From Oceanococcus sp041624435 (GTDB lineage: Bacteria; Pseudomonadota; Gammaproteobacteria; Nevskiales; Oceanococcaceae): 64,000 nucleotides of DNA. Position 1 is the first letter of the stretch; each line of letters opens with the position of its first letter. The position numbers and the translations under genes were made by a program. This document shows positions 18,302 through 27,313 of this stretch, in pieces. The stretch is from contig JBFJVB010000005.1 in the NCBI GenBank assembly GCA_041624435.1, positions 1-64,000 on the forward strand, in the 5' to 3' direction. The notes beneath the pieces were generated by a model. It did not search any database. It was given only the letters and a program-made list of their open reading frames with translations, and was not told the origin of the DNA.

Positions 18302-19953
18302 GCAGCCACAAGGCCTTCGACCGGATACAGCTGCAGATCATGTGGGACCGACTGCTGGCGATCGTGGAGGAGCAGGCCCAGACCCTGATTCGCACCGCGT
18401 TTTCGACCACCGTGCGCGAGGCCGGTGATCTGTCGTCCGGGGTGTTCGACACCCGCGGTCGCATGCTCGCCCAGGCGATCACCGGCACCCCTGGCCACGT
18501 CAATGCCATGGCCGCCAGCGTGGGCACCTTCCTTACCCAACATCCGATCGACAGCTTGCAGCCCGGTGATGTGCTGCTCACCAACGACCCCTGGCACGGC
18601 ACCGGTCACCTGAATGATTTCACCGTGGTTACGCCGGTGTTTCGCCACGACCGGCCGGTGGCCCTGTTCGCCGCCACCTCGCATATTGCCGACGTCGGCG
18701 GCCTGGGATTCGGTCCGGAAGGACGCCAGGTCTATGAGGAAGGCCTGACGATTCCGATCAGTCATCTGTTTCGTGCCGGCCAGATCGACACCACGCTGCT
18801 GGCGATCCTGCGCGCCAATGTGCGTGATCCACGCGCGGCCGAGGGCGACCTGTACTCTCTGGCCGCGTGCAATCAGGCCGGGGCCGACAGCCTGCTGAGC
18901 ATGCTGGACGAGTTTGGCCTGGAGCGGCTGGATGCGGTGGGCGAACTGATCATTGGCCAATCTCGCGCCGCGATGCTCGAAGAGATCCGTCGCCTGCCCA
19001 GCGGCACCTGGCATAACCAGATGCGGGTGGACGGCTATGCCGAACCGGTCGACCTGTGCTGTGAACTGCGCATCGGCCCCGGTGGTATCGACGTCGACTT
19101 CAGCGGCACCTCGCCGGCCAGCGGCCGCGGCATCAATGTGCCGCTGACCTATACCCAGGCCTACGCCTCATTCGGCGTGCGTTGCGTGATCGGCAATGAT
19201 ATTCCCAACAATTCCGGCTCCCTGGACGTAGTACGGGTGCGCGCGCCTGCGGGCTGCATCCTGAACGCGCAACGGCCCGCTGCGGTGTCGGCCCGCCATG
19301 CCATCGGCCAGATGCTCCCGGACGTGGTGCTGGGCGCCCTGGCCGAACCCCTGGGCGGCGCCGTACCGGCCGAAGGCGCATCCTGTCTGTTCGGCCCGGT
19401 GTTTCTGGGCGGTCGCGGCGTGATCCCCAACAGCACGGCCGAGCCCTTCGTGGTCAATGCGTTCTACACCGGCGGCACCGGCGCCCGTCCCGGCAAGGAT
19501 GGCCTGTCCTGCACCGCGTTTCCGTCCGGCGTCCGCAGTACCCCGGTGGAAATCACCGAAACCACCGCGCCGTTGATCATCTGGCGCAAGGAGTACCGGC
19601 CAGACTCCGGCGGTGTGGGCGAATACCACGGCGGTCACGGCCAGATCATGGAATTCGCCCACGCCCAGGGCGAAGCCTTCGAGCTCTCGAAGATGTTTGA
19701 CCGGATCAAGCACCCGCCGCGTGGCCGCGATGGCGGAGGCGCGGGCCAACCGGCCCGGGTGTATCTCAAAGACGGCCCCGAACTCCATGGCATGGGCCGC
19801 GAAACCATTCCACCGGGCGCCCATCTGGTGCTGGAAACCGCGGGCGGTGGGGGACGCGGCGATCCGGCCCGGCGCGACCCGAGCGCACAGGCGGCCGATC
19901 AGCAGGCCGGCCTGGTCACGGCAGGCACGGCCTCACGACCAGCGAAACCCTGA
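18298..19953 (+). CDS. hyuB: Hydantoinase/oxoprolinase subunit B
   Basis: 551 residues, HyuB family: DRIQLQIMWDRLLAIVEEQA at the start, VREAGDLSSGVFD, TNDPWHGTGHLND (probable metal site, about residues 96-108), and a Gly-rich C-terminus (AGGGGRGDP). The ATG at 18298 overlaps the hyuA stop (ATGA); an upstream in-frame start at 18265 would lie inside hyuA and is less likely. It partners HyuA in ATP-dependent lactam hydrolysis. The N-terminal MSSHKAFDRIQ agrees with the family start. Confidence 0.9.
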   Translation: MSSHKAFDRIQLQIMWDRLLAIVEEQAQTLIRTAFSTTVREAGDLSSGVFDTRGRMLAQAITGTPGHVNAMAASVGTFLTQHPIDSLQPGDVLLTNDPWHGTGHLNDFTVVTPVFRHDRPVALFAATSHIADVGGLGFGPEGRQVYEEGLTIPISHLFRAGQIDTTLLAILRANVRDPRAAEGDLYSLAACNQAGADSLLSMLDEFGLERLDAVGELIIGQSRAAMLEEIRRLPSGTWHNQMRVDGYAEPVDLCCELRIGPGGIDVDFSGTSPASGRGINVPLTYTQAYASFGVRCVIGNDIPNNSGSLDVVRVRAPAGCILNAQRPAAVSARHAIGQMLPDVVLGALAEPLGGAVPAEGASCLFGPVFLGGRGVIPNSTAEPFVVNAFYTGGTGARPGKDGLSCTAFPSGVRSTPVEITETTAPLIIWRKEYRPDSGGVGEYHGGHGQIMEFAHAQGEAFELSKMFDRIKHPPRGRDGGGAGQPARVYLKDGPELHGMGRETIPPGAHLVLETAGGGGRGDPARRDPSAQAADQQAGLVTAGTASRPAKP

Positions 19954-20042
19954 ACACACTGTCCGGGAACTGCGGCTGATTTTCTGCCGCCCCGGACGCA
20001 AACTGCGGTTATTCTTTACCGCTCTGTTCAGGAAAGCTTGGC

Positions 20043-21701
20043 ATGGCAACAACCCGACGTGGATTTCTGCAAGGCACCGGCGCGGCGGCAGTGGGACTGG
20101 CAGCCGGCTGCACGCCCGCCGGACGGAGCGAGGAGGCCGCGCGCGCGCGCGATGAGCCCGCTGCCGCGGTTTTCACCCATGCCCTGGCCAGCGGCGACCC
20201 CCTGCCCGACCGGGTCATCCTGTGGACCCGGGCGCTGCCGCCAGCGGGCCAGGATCGCCTGGCCTTGCGCTATGTCGTCGCCCGCGACCCGCAATTCCAG
20301 GACATCGTGGCGCAAGGCGAGGCCCTGGCACAGTCCACCAGCGATTTCACCGTCAAGGTCGACCCCGTTCTGCCCGAGGCGGACCGCCATTACTGGTACC
20401 GTTTCGAAGCGCCCTCGCTGGGTCTGGTCTCGCCCATCGGTCGCACCCGCACCACGCCGCGCCAGGCCGAACAGGTTCGCTTCGTGGCGACAACCTGCAC
20501 CAATCCGGCTGCCGCGCGACTCCCTACCCTGAGCCATATCGCCGCGCGCGAGGACCTCCACTTCGTGCTCCATCTGGGCGATTACATCTATGAATTCGGC
20601 AGTGGCCAGTATGCCCCGGCGCATGCCTGCGTCAGCCTGGCGGATTACCGCCTGCGCTATGCCTCATGGCGGGCGCCCGAGCCACAGATCGAAGCCCATC
20701 GCTTGCACCCCTGGGTAGTCATTTACGACGATGGCGAAGTCGCCAACGGCAACTGGACCGAAGGCGCCGAAGGCCATGATTCCGCCAGTCAGGGCCAGTG
20801 GTCGGAACGACGCGCCGCCGCGGTCCAGGCTTTCGAGGAGTGGGTGCCGATCCGGGTGACGGCCCGCTACCCGGACGGTCGCGCCAAGGTCTATCGCAAG
20901 CTGCCACTGGGCAATCTGGCCGATCTGATTCTGGTCGACATCCGCCTGGACGGGCGCGACCCGTTTCTCAGCGACCATTATGTAACCTTCAACGAGCCGG
21001 ACTATGACGACCCCGACCGGCATATCATGACTGCCACCCAGCTGGACTGGCTGAGCACGCAGCTGGGCAGCAGCACGGCGGTCTGGAAAGTCATGGGCAA
21101 CCAGGCGATGCTCGGGCACTGGGGCGGGCCCGGCGCCCCGCAGGACGTGCCGGCGCCCATCCGCCAGGCACTGGCGCTGCGCGAGGGGGGTAACGAGCTG
21201 TACGTGAACGGCTGGTCGGGTTTTCCGGCAGACCGCAAACGCCTGTACGCGGCGCTGGATCAGGCGCAGGTCAGCAACCTGCTGGTCTGCTCCGGCGACA
21301 CCCATTTCTCCTTTGCGATGGATCTGCCGCCGGACCCGTACAATCCGGCGGAATACGATCCGCTCAGCGGGCGCGGCAGTCTGGGCATCGAGTTCGTCAC
21401 CCCCAGTGTGAACTCCGAAGCCTTTCCCGAAGAATTTGGCTACCCCCCGCGCACTTTGAGCCTGCCTGTCGAAGCCGCCAGTCTGCTGGGCAACCCACAC
21501 CATAAGTACACCGAGCTGGACAGCAAGGGCTACTGCCTGATCTCGCTGAGCGCCGAACGGGCGCGCTGTGAATTCTGGTTCGTGGATGATGTGTATGCCG
21601 ATGACAGCGGCGAAAAACTGGGCGCCGTGTTCGAATCCACCGCTGGCAGCCAGCGGGTGGAACCGGTCAGTGTCGACCCCACCGCAGGGTCAGGCCTCTG
21701 A
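20043..21701 (+). CDS. phoD: PhoD-like alkaline phosphatase/phosphodiesterase, Tat-exported lipoprotein
   Basis: 552 residues. The N-terminus has a twin-arginine motif (TTRRGFLQ) and then a lipobox (GLAAGC, Cys at about residue 21), so it is probably a Tat-dependent lipoprotein. PhoD landmarks follow: the N-terminal domain to about 130, HLGDYIYEFG near 180, and SGDTHFSFAMDL near 420. The usual DDHEVAN motif reads DDGEVANGNW here, with Gly in place of His. PhoD enzymes use iron and calcium to release phosphate from phosphomono- or diesters. Good SD (GGAAAG) before the ATG. No Pho box was recognised upstream. Confidence 0.87.
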   Translation: MATTRRGFLQGTGAAAVGLAAGCTPAGRSEEAARARDEPAAAVFTHALASGDPLPDRVILWTRALPPAGQDRLALRYVVARDPQFQDIVAQGEALAQSTSDFTVKVDPVLPEADRHYWYRFEAPSLGLVSPIGRTRTTPRQAEQVRFVATTCTNPAAARLPTLSHIAAREDLHFVLHLGDYIYEFGSGQYAPAHACVSLADYRLRYASWRAPEPQIEAHRLHPWVVIYDDGEVANGNWTEGAEGHDSASQGQWSERRAAAVQAFEEWVPIRVTARYPDGRAKVYRKLPLGNLADLILVDIRLDGRDPFLSDHYVTFNEPDYDDPDRHIMTATQLDWLSTQLGSSTAVWKVMGNQAMLGHWGGPGAPQDVPAPIRQALALREGGNELYVNGWSGFPADRKRLYAALDQAQVSNLLVCSGDTHFSFAMDLPPDPYNPAEYDPLSGRGSLGIEFVTPSVNSEAFPEEFGYPPRTLSLPVEAASLLGNPHHKYTELDSKGYCLISLSAERARCEFWFVDDVYADDSGEKLGAVFESTAGSQRVEPVSVDPTAGSGL

Positions 21702-21755
21702 GCCCGCCCGGCGGAATGCTATCTTCACCCCCCCTGCTTGAGGAATCCTGATCCA

Positions 21756-22277
21756 GTGAGCGAATCCAGCGACAATTTTGCCGACCACCGCATGTCCATG
21801 ACGGTGCTGATGACGCCCGAGCTGGCGAATTTTTCCGGCAATGTGCATGGCGGCGCCCTGATGCGACTGCTCGATCAGGTGGCCTACACCTGCGCCAGCC
21901 GCTACGCCGGCCGCTATGTGGTCACGCTGTCTGTCGATCAGGTGGTGTTCAAACAGCCCATTCATGTCGGCGAGGTGGTCAGTTTCTACGCCGCCGTCAA
22001 CATGGTCGGCCGCAGCTCGATGGAAATCGGCATCAAGGTCGTCGCGGAGGATATTCGCAGCAAGGTAGCGCGCCACACCAACACCTGTTACTTCACCATG
22101 GTTGCGGTCGACGAACAACGTAAACCGGTGAGCGTGAAGCCGGTGGAGCCCAGAACCGGTGAGGAACGGCGCTGGCATCGCGGGGCGCAGCTGCGCCGGG
22201 TACTGCGCAAGGAACAGCAGCAGCGCTATCAGGACGTCATGCAGCAGCTCGAGGCGGAAGAACATGCCGCGACATGA
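21756..22277 (+). CDS. Acyl-CoA thioesterase, hotdog fold (YciA/cytosolic type)
   Basis: 173 residues. The hotdog signature NFSGNVHGGALMRLLDQVAY (about residues 25-44) is typical of YciA-like acyl-CoA thioesterases, and the conserved Asp in LLDQ aligns with the catalytic acid. The C-terminal tail (after residue 140) is helical and charged. A GTG at 21756 with AGGA about 11 bases upstream fits better than a TTG at 21738, which precedes that SD. It would hydrolyse acyl-CoAs in the cytoplasm. Confidence 0.85.
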   Translation: MSESSDNFADHRMSMTVLMTPELANFSGNVHGGALMRLLDQVAYTCASRYAGRYVVTLSVDQVVFKQPIHVGEVVSFYAAVNMVGRSSMEIGIKVVAEDIRSKVARHTNTCYFTMVAVDEQRKPVSVKPVEPRTGEERRWHRGAQLRRVLRKEQQQRYQDVMQQLEAEEHAAT

Positions 22278-22312
22278 GTCGCCTCGCAAGGCCCGGAAGG
22301 CCTAGGCGGCGC

Positions 22313-22735
22313 ATGTCCCAGATCGGTTCGGCCACACCCTGCCCCTGTGGCAGCGGCCTTGAATACGGCGGTTGCTGCGGCCGCTTCCACGGCGGGATGC
22401 GTCCGGCCAGCGCCGAAGATCTGATGCGTTCGCGGTATAGCGCGTACGTGCTGGAACGGGATGATTACCTGCTCGCCACCTGGCACCCGGACACCCGACC
22501 CAGCGCGCTGAGGCATGAACCTGGCCTGCGCTGGCTGGGACTGAAGATCAACAACCATCAGGTCCAGGACAGCGCGCACGCCAGCGTCAGTTTTGAAACC
22601 CGCTATCGGATCGGTGGCCAGCGCGCCGTGCGGATGCGGGAAATCAGCCAGTTTGTCCGCCTGGCGGGGCAATGGTTTTATCTGGGCGGCCAGCTCGATG
22701 AGCTGGATTCGAAAGCATCAACCCGGCGCGGCTGA
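22313..22735 (+). CDS. YchJ/UPF0225-like protein with SEC-C zinc motif
   Basis: 140 residues. The N-terminal CPCGSGLEYGGCCGRFH is the SEC-C-like cysteine cluster, and LMRSRYSAYVLERDDYLLATWHP is the conserved YchJ core; the fold is NTF2-like. Biochemical role unknown. An alternative ATG at 22274 overlaps the thioesterase stop as ATGA and would add 13 residues (Arg/Pro-rich). The later start gives the compact family N-terminus. Confidence 0.8.
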   Translation: MSQIGSATPCPCGSGLEYGGCCGRFHGGMRPASAEDLMRSRYSAYVLERDDYLLATWHPDTRPSALRHEPGLRWLGLKINNHQVQDSAHASVSFETRYRIGGQRAVRMREISQFVRLAGQWFYLGGQLDELDSKASTRRG

Positions 22736-22834
22736 TCAGCAGGTCCACGCCGCGCGCTGCGCGCCCAGCAGGCGCCGAGCGGATGGTCGCCACCGGGTTA
22801 CACTGGGACAGCAGGAGCGAAGGACAGACGAGCC

Positions 22835-23332
22835 ATGATCGACATTGATGTAAACCCCCAACTGGGTGTACTCACCCTGGTACTCGATGGCCCCGTGGCG
22901 GCGGCCGACCTGCGCACCCTGTCGGAGCGGGCCGACGCGCGGGTGCGCCGGGCCAGCAATGTCGCCGGCCTGCTGATCAAGGCGCCCCGGATGCCGGCCT
23001 GGCGCGAGCTGTCCGCACTCCTGGAACACCTGCGCTGCATGCAGCCGCTGCGCCCGAAAATCCGCCGCATAGCCGTCATGACCGAATCCGCTGCTGCAAG
23101 CTATGCCGGCCAGTTGCAAAGATTTTTCCCCCAAGCGGAGCTCGCGCGTTTCAGCGCGCGCAATCCGGGTTCGGCTCAAGCCTGGCTGCGGGCGGCTGTC
23201 GGCGTCAGCCCGGGCACTCCACAAGCGACGCCTCCGTCCGCGCCCCCGTCGACCAGTGCCGATGAAGATGACTTTGTCAGTCTGGATGAAGATCAGACCC
23301 AGGCGGGCGAAGAGGACGCCTGGTTCAACTAG
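22835..23332 (+). CDS. SpoIIAA-like (STAS-related) protein with acidic tail
   Basis: 165 residues. The first 120 match the SpoIIAA-like family of proteobacterial STAS-related proteins in layout: a beta strand, LIKAPRMPAWRELSALLEHL, then PLRPKIRRIAVMTES. No Ser phosphorylation site can be assigned with confidence. The last ~45 residues are Pro/Ser then Asp/Glu-rich (DEDDFVSLDEDQ), unlike the compact family members. Function unknown. It converges with the REC-EAL gene, whose stop is 5 bases away. Confidence 0.7.
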   Translation: MIDIDVNPQLGVLTLVLDGPVAAADLRTLSERADARVRRASNVAGLLIKAPRMPAWRELSALLEHLRCMQPLRPKIRRIAVMTESAAASYAGQLQRFFPQAELARFSARNPGSAQAWLRAAVGVSPGTPQATPPSAPPSTSADEDDFVSLDEDQTQAGEEDAWFN

Positions 23333-23337
23333 AACCC

Positions 23338-24618
23338 TCAGGGCGGCGGCAACTCCCCGCTGGCCAGTCTGCGCGGGTATTCATCCTGGGCCCAGTGGAG
23401 GAAATCATCCCGGGGGCGCGCTGCGCTGACGACGTAACCTTGCAGCACATCGCATTTCAGGCCCCGCAGCAGGCTCCAATCCTCGAGTGTTTCAACCCCT
23501 TCGGCCACGCTGCGCATGCCCAGGTGCCGGGCCAGATCCAGATTGGTTTCCACGATACTCAGCGAACCGTGGTCCAGCCGCGCCATGCGCACAAAGCTCT
23601 GATCGACCTTCAGTTCGTTGAAGGGCATTTCGCGCAGTTGGGTCAGGGTCGAAAAACCGGTACCGAAATCATCGATGGACAGATCAAAACCCTGCAAGCG
23701 CAGCCGGGTCGCCACATCCAGCACATGCACCGCATCGTGCACCGCGGCCGCCTCGGTAATTTCGATCTGTAGCGACGCGGGTTTGAGCCCATAGCGCTGA
23801 CACAAAGCACTGGTGTACTCGGGAAAGTCCAGCTGACTCAGGGACTCCATCGACAGATTCACCGATACAGTGATATCCAGACCCTGCTGTTTCCATTCCG
23901 CCAGGGCCGCCACCGCGCCCTCCATGATACATTCGGTCAGTTTGATCATCAGCCCGTTGTCCTGGGCCAGAGGAATGAACACATCGGGTGGCACCATCGC
24001 ATCGGCCTGCCGCCAGCGCGCCAGCGCCTCGGCGCCCACCAGGGCGCCGGATTCGACATTCACCTGCGGCTGAAAATAGGGTTCGATCTCGCCATTGGCC
24101 AGTGCCGCGCGCAGATCCGCCACGCTGACTTCCTGGTCGACCCGCACGGGCGCGTGTTGCACCTGCCATTCCCGGCGATCGATCAGCGCTTTCAGCTCCG
24201 CCCGCTTGACCGGCTTGTCCAGGGTGCCGAGCAGGTTCAGATGATGCGCCTTGGCCAGCGAGGCGGCGGATTGCAAAATCTTGGATTCCACGCTGCTGAT
24301 CAGCACCACACTGACATGCGGAATACGGCTGGCCGCATTGCGCAGAAACTGGATGCCATCGGTGCCGGGCATTTTCAGATCACAGATGATCAGATCGAAG
24401 CCCGGTTCAAACTGCAGGGCCTGCATGGCCTGATCGCCATCATGAGCACTGACGCAATGTGAATAGCCCAGGCCATTGAGCTGCAAGCTCAGCAACTTGC
24501 AGATCAGCGGATCGTCATCGACGATCAGCACCGAAAGCTCGGCTTGTGTTCGCGCTCCCGCGCCCCGATGCTGCGCTGCTGGCTGCTGGGCAATGTCGGC
24601 ATCCGGCCCACGACTCAT
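23338..24618 (-). CDS. Response regulator with EAL cyclic-di-GMP phosphodiesterase output
   Basis: 426 residues. A receiver domain (about 27-150) has the acidic pair in VLIVDDD and the phospho-Asp in LIICDLKMPG. The EAL domain (about 170-415) has an intact EALARW, the Asn in VSVNLSMESL, Glu in IEITEAAAV, DDFGTG, Lys in KVDQSFV and EGVET, so catalysis should be possible. It would lower cyclic-di-GMP on phosphorylation, in the VieA/RocR style. The start is firm: AGGAG 6 bases before the ATG. No partner kinase is adjacent. Confidence 0.92.
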   Translation of the reverse strand: MSRGPDADIAQQPAAQHRGAGARTQAELSVLIVDDDPLICKLLSLQLNGLGYSHCVSAHDGDQAMQALQFEPGFDLIICDLKMPGTDGIQFLRNAASRIPHVSVVLISSVESKILQSAASLAKAHHLNLLGTLDKPVKRAELKALIDRREWQVQHAPVRVDQEVSVADLRAALANGEIEPYFQPQVNVESGALVGAEALARWRQADAMVPPDVFIPLAQDNGLMIKLTECIMEGAVAALAEWKQQGLDITVSVNLSMESLSQLDFPEYTSALCQRYGLKPASLQIEITEAAAVHDAVHVLDVATRLRLQGFDLSIDDFGTGFSTLTQLREMPFNELKVDQSFVRMARLDHGSLSIVETNLDLARHLGMRSVAEGVETLEDWSLLRGLKCDVLQGYVVSAARPRDDFLHWAQDEYPRRLASGELPPP

Positions 24619-25002
24619 CGATTACTCCTTGCTCAAACGGCTGCGCGATCACACGGTGTCATCGCCCCTGTCGGCATACTATGCTGGACCAGCCTTCAGG
24701 CAAAGTCGATCACGGCCGCTGGCCCTTGCACTGCCCCCGGCCAGCCGCCGCCGCGCAGCCCGGATTGACCGTTCACCGCCCGCTTGCGGCCCGCGTCACA
24801 GGCAGTTCCCGTACCCCACGGCCCATCACCGGCATTGTTCGGCGCTGCTGCCAGAGCCCGCGTCCGGACCGCGACGCCACACGCCCCCGAGCCGAGCAAG
24901 TCGAGGCGAGCCAATTCACCCCAGGCCGCAGCGCCCCCGGTGCGGCGCTGCACGCGGGTGGCAGGCATGCATCCTGGAGCTGCCCTGGGTCCCGAATAAT
25001 TT
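24619..25002. other. Long intergenic stretch with no recognised gene
   Basis: A 453-base gap separates the REC-EAL gene from the reductase gene. No coding frame here has family-like sequence or a good ribosome site. The last 70 bases hold the desaturase promoter and boxes (listed separately). The remainder shows no repeat, tRNA or terminator that I can support. Confidence 0.5.
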
Positions 25003-25018
25003 GTGTACATCTGTTGAC
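25003..25018 (+). promoter_or_regulatory. DesT-like operator box 1
   Basis: GTGTACATCTGTTGAC overlaps the -35 hexamer of the reductase-desaturase promoter. It matches box 2 as GTGnAC-N4-GTTnAC. From memory, the Pseudomonas DesT operator upstream of desCB is of the form GTGAAC-N4-GTT(G/C)AC, so the match in sequence and gene context is suggestive. No desT-like gene is adjacent here. Confidence 0.45.
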
Positions 25019-25041
25019 TTTGTCGGATTTTCCGCTAGTAT
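25014..25041 (+). promoter_or_regulatory. Sigma-70-type promoter of the reductase-desaturase operon
   Basis: TTGACT (25014-25019), a 16-base spacer, and TAGTAT (25036-25041) point toward the reductase gene. Predicted transcription start is near 25048, about 24 bases before the ATG at 25072. Both hexamers are touched or flanked by the paired operator-like boxes, a layout suited to repression. Confidence 0.55.
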
Positions 25042-25057
25042 GTGCACACTTGTTCAC
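25042..25057 (+). promoter_or_regulatory. DesT-like operator box 2
   Basis: GTGCACACTTGTTCAC is a near-palindrome (GTGCAC against GTGAAC on the other strand) immediately after the -10 and over the predicted start site. Its centre is 39 bp from that of box 1. Occupancy would block initiation. Confidence 0.45.
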
Positions 25058-25071
25058 ACCGAGATCCGCCC

Positions 25072-26187
25072 ATGCTGATGAACCACGCCAAGCAACCGCA
25101 GACTGCCTTGCTGCAACGCATTCTGCGCTCGCGCCTGCTCGGCGCCCTGACTTACCCGCATTCCATTGACGGCTATCTGGAGGCGATCCATCCGCTTTGG
25201 TCCGCTCATCAGGTACGCGCCTGCATCACTGCGGTGCGCCACACCACTCCGGACAGCGTGACCCTGAGTCTGCGGCCGAATCGAAACTGGGCCGGCTTTC
25301 TTCCGGGGCAGTTCGTTCAGCTCAACGTCGTGATCGACGGCGTTCGACGCAGCCGCTGCTACTCGCCTGCTCACTCAGCCCAGGCCGCAGACGGGCTGAT
25401 CGAACTCAGCATCAAGGCTCAGGGAACGGTATCGCGCTATCTGTACGAACAGGCCCGGCCAGGCATGGTGCTGGACCTGTCCCAGGCACAAGGCGAGTTC
25501 TACCTGCCCACGCCACGACCACGCCGCATCGTGCTGATCAGTGGTGGCAGTGGCATCACGCCGGTGATGGCGATGCTGCGGACCCTGCTGAACGAAAATC
25601 ATCCGGGAAAGATCAGTTTCCTGCACTACGCCCGGACGCCGCACGAAGTCATTTACGCCGCGGAACTGGCCGTTCTGGCCGCCGCCTGTCCCCAACTCGA
25701 GCTGATTCCGGTCTACACCCGACAAACCACAGCGCCCCCCGGCTCGGGCCGCTTCAGTGCGGCGCAATTACGCAGCTTGGTGCCGGATTTCGCCACCGCC
25801 GAGACCTTCCTGTGTGGCCCCGCCGGGCTGATGTCCGCAGTACAGCAGGTCTGGGCCGAGAACGGCTGCAGCGCCCGTTTGCACCTGGAGCATTTCACCT
25901 CACCCGGTGCCACCCAGGACAGCACCGATGCCATCCATGGCGAGGTGGTCTTTGCCCGCAGCGAACGCTATGTCGCCAATAACGGCCGCAGCCTGCTGGA
26001 CCAGGCCGAAGCTGCCGGCCTGACGCCCCAGTCGGGTTGCCGCATGGGTATATGCAGCACCTGCTGCTGTCGCAAAAGCTCCGGAACGGTGCGCAACACC
26101 ATTACCGGACGCACCAGTAGCGAGGCGAATGAAGACATCCGAATCTGCGTCAGCGTGCCCATTGGCGACGTCGCGCTGGACCTCTAG
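25072..26187 (+). CDS. Ferredoxin-fused NADPH oxidoreductase, DesC-like electron donor for the desaturase
   Basis: 371 residues. An FAD-binding domain (RSRCYSPAHS near residue 100), an NAD(P)-binding domain (ISGGSGITPVMAML near 155, FLCGPAGLM near 245) and a C-terminal plant-type [2Fe-2S] domain with CRMGICSTCCCRK and a fourth Cys in IRICVSVPIG. It would pass electrons from NADPH to the desaturase that follows 26 bases downstream, as DesC does for DesB in Pseudomonas. A GTG at 25042 lies on the predicted transcription start and is rejected in favour of the ATG at 25072. Confidence 0.88.
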   Translation: MLMNHAKQPQTALLQRILRSRLLGALTYPHSIDGYLEAIHPLWSAHQVRACITAVRHTTPDSVTLSLRPNRNWAGFLPGQFVQLNVVIDGVRRSRCYSPAHSAQAADGLIELSIKAQGTVSRYLYEQARPGMVLDLSQAQGEFYLPTPRPRRIVLISGGSGITPVMAMLRTLLNENHPGKISFLHYARTPHEVIYAAELAVLAAACPQLELIPVYTRQTTAPPGSGRFSAAQLRSLVPDFATAETFLCGPAGLMSAVQQVWAENGCSARLHLEHFTSPGATQDSTDAIHGEVVFARSERYVANNGRSLLDQAEAAGLTPQSGCRMGICSTCCCRKSSGTVRNTITGRTSSEANEDIRICVSVPIGDVALDL

Positions 26188-26213
26188 CCCACATGACACC
26201 CAGGAGTTATCCA

Positions 26214-27302
26214 ATGAATTCCAGACTGCCACAACTCAGCCCGGAGCAGATGCAGGCCTTCGGCCAGGAACTCGATGCCATCCGTGATCGGGTGCTCGCC
26301 GACCTGGGCGAGCGCGATGCGCGCTACATCAGGGGAATCATCCGCCGCCAGCGCCTGCTGGAAATCAGCGGTCGCGGCCTGTTGTTTCTGGGCTTTTTCC
26401 CACCCGCCTGGATCGCTGGCGTGGCTGCGCTGTCGGCGTCCAAGATCCTGGACAATATGGAAATCGGCCACAACATCATGCACGGCCAGTACGACTGGAT
26501 GAATGACCCAGCGCTCAGCTCACGTCAGTTTGACTGGGATACCGCCTGTCCCGGTGAGCAGTGGCGCCATTCCCACAACTACCTGCATCACACCTTCACC
26601 AATGTGCAAGGGATTGATCGGGACATCGGCTACGGTGTGCTGCGCATGTCCGATGAAAAGCCCTGGCATCCGTATTACCTGCTGAACCCCTTGTGGGCCT
26701 TTCTGCTGGCCATCTTCTTCCAGTATGGTGTCGCGCTGCACGATCTCGAGGTCGAACGGGTTCTCAAAGGCAAGCGCGAAAAGCGCCAGACCCTGCGGGT
26801 CGCAAAAGGCATCTGGCGCAAGACCTCTCGCCAGACCCTGAAAGATTACCTGCTCTTCCCACTGCTGGCCGGTCCTTTCGCCGCCCTGGTGTTCACTGGC
26901 AATCTGGTCGCCAATCTGGTCCGTAATCTGTGGTCCTACACGATTATTTTCTGTGGTCATTTCCCGGACGGGGTGCAGCAATTCCCGAAAACCATTCTCG
27001 ACAACGAGACCCGGGGTCAGTGGTATTACCGTCAACTGCTGGGGTCGGCCAACCTCAGCGGCGGCCGCTTGTTTCACATCATGAGCGGTAATCTCAGCCA
27101 TCAGATCGAACACCATCTGTTTCCGAACCTGCCGGCACACCGCTACGCGGAGATCTCCACCGAAGTTCAGGGCATCTGTCGGCGCTACGGCCTGCCGTAC
27201 AACCAGGGGCCACTGACGCGCCAGTTCGGCAGCGTGCTCAGACGAATCTTCCGCCTGGCCTTGCCAGGCCAGCGCCAGCCGGCCCTGCCAGCCGCCGCCT
27301 GA
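26214..27302 (+). CDS. Membrane acyl-CoA/fatty-acid desaturase, DesB-like
   Basis: 362 residues with hydrophobic segments near 55-80 and 155-240. Three histidine boxes bind the di-iron centre: HNIMH (86-90), HSHNYLHH (119-126) and HQIEHHLFPN near residue 300. It introduces double bonds into acyl chains using oxygen and electrons from the reductase encoded just upstream. AGGAG 7 bases before the ATG at 26214 decides the start over an ATG at 26193. The operon promoter carries DesT-like boxes, so expression may follow the unsaturated/saturated acyl-CoA balance. Confidence 0.9.
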   Translation: MNSRLPQLSPEQMQAFGQELDAIRDRVLADLGERDARYIRGIIRRQRLLEISGRGLLFLGFFPPAWIAGVAALSASKILDNMEIGHNIMHGQYDWMNDPALSSRQFDWDTACPGEQWRHSHNYLHHTFTNVQGIDRDIGYGVLRMSDEKPWHPYYLLNPLWAFLLAIFFQYGVALHDLEVERVLKGKREKRQTLRVAKGIWRKTSRQTLKDYLLFPLLAGPFAALVFTGNLVANLVRNLWSYTIIFCGHFPDGVQQFPKTILDNETRGQWYYRQLLGSANLSGGRLFHIMSGNLSHQIEHHLFPNLPAHRYAEISTEVQGICRRYGLPYNQGPLTRQFGSVLRRIFRLALPGQRQPALPAAA

Positions 27303-27313
27303 GGCGCCGTGGC

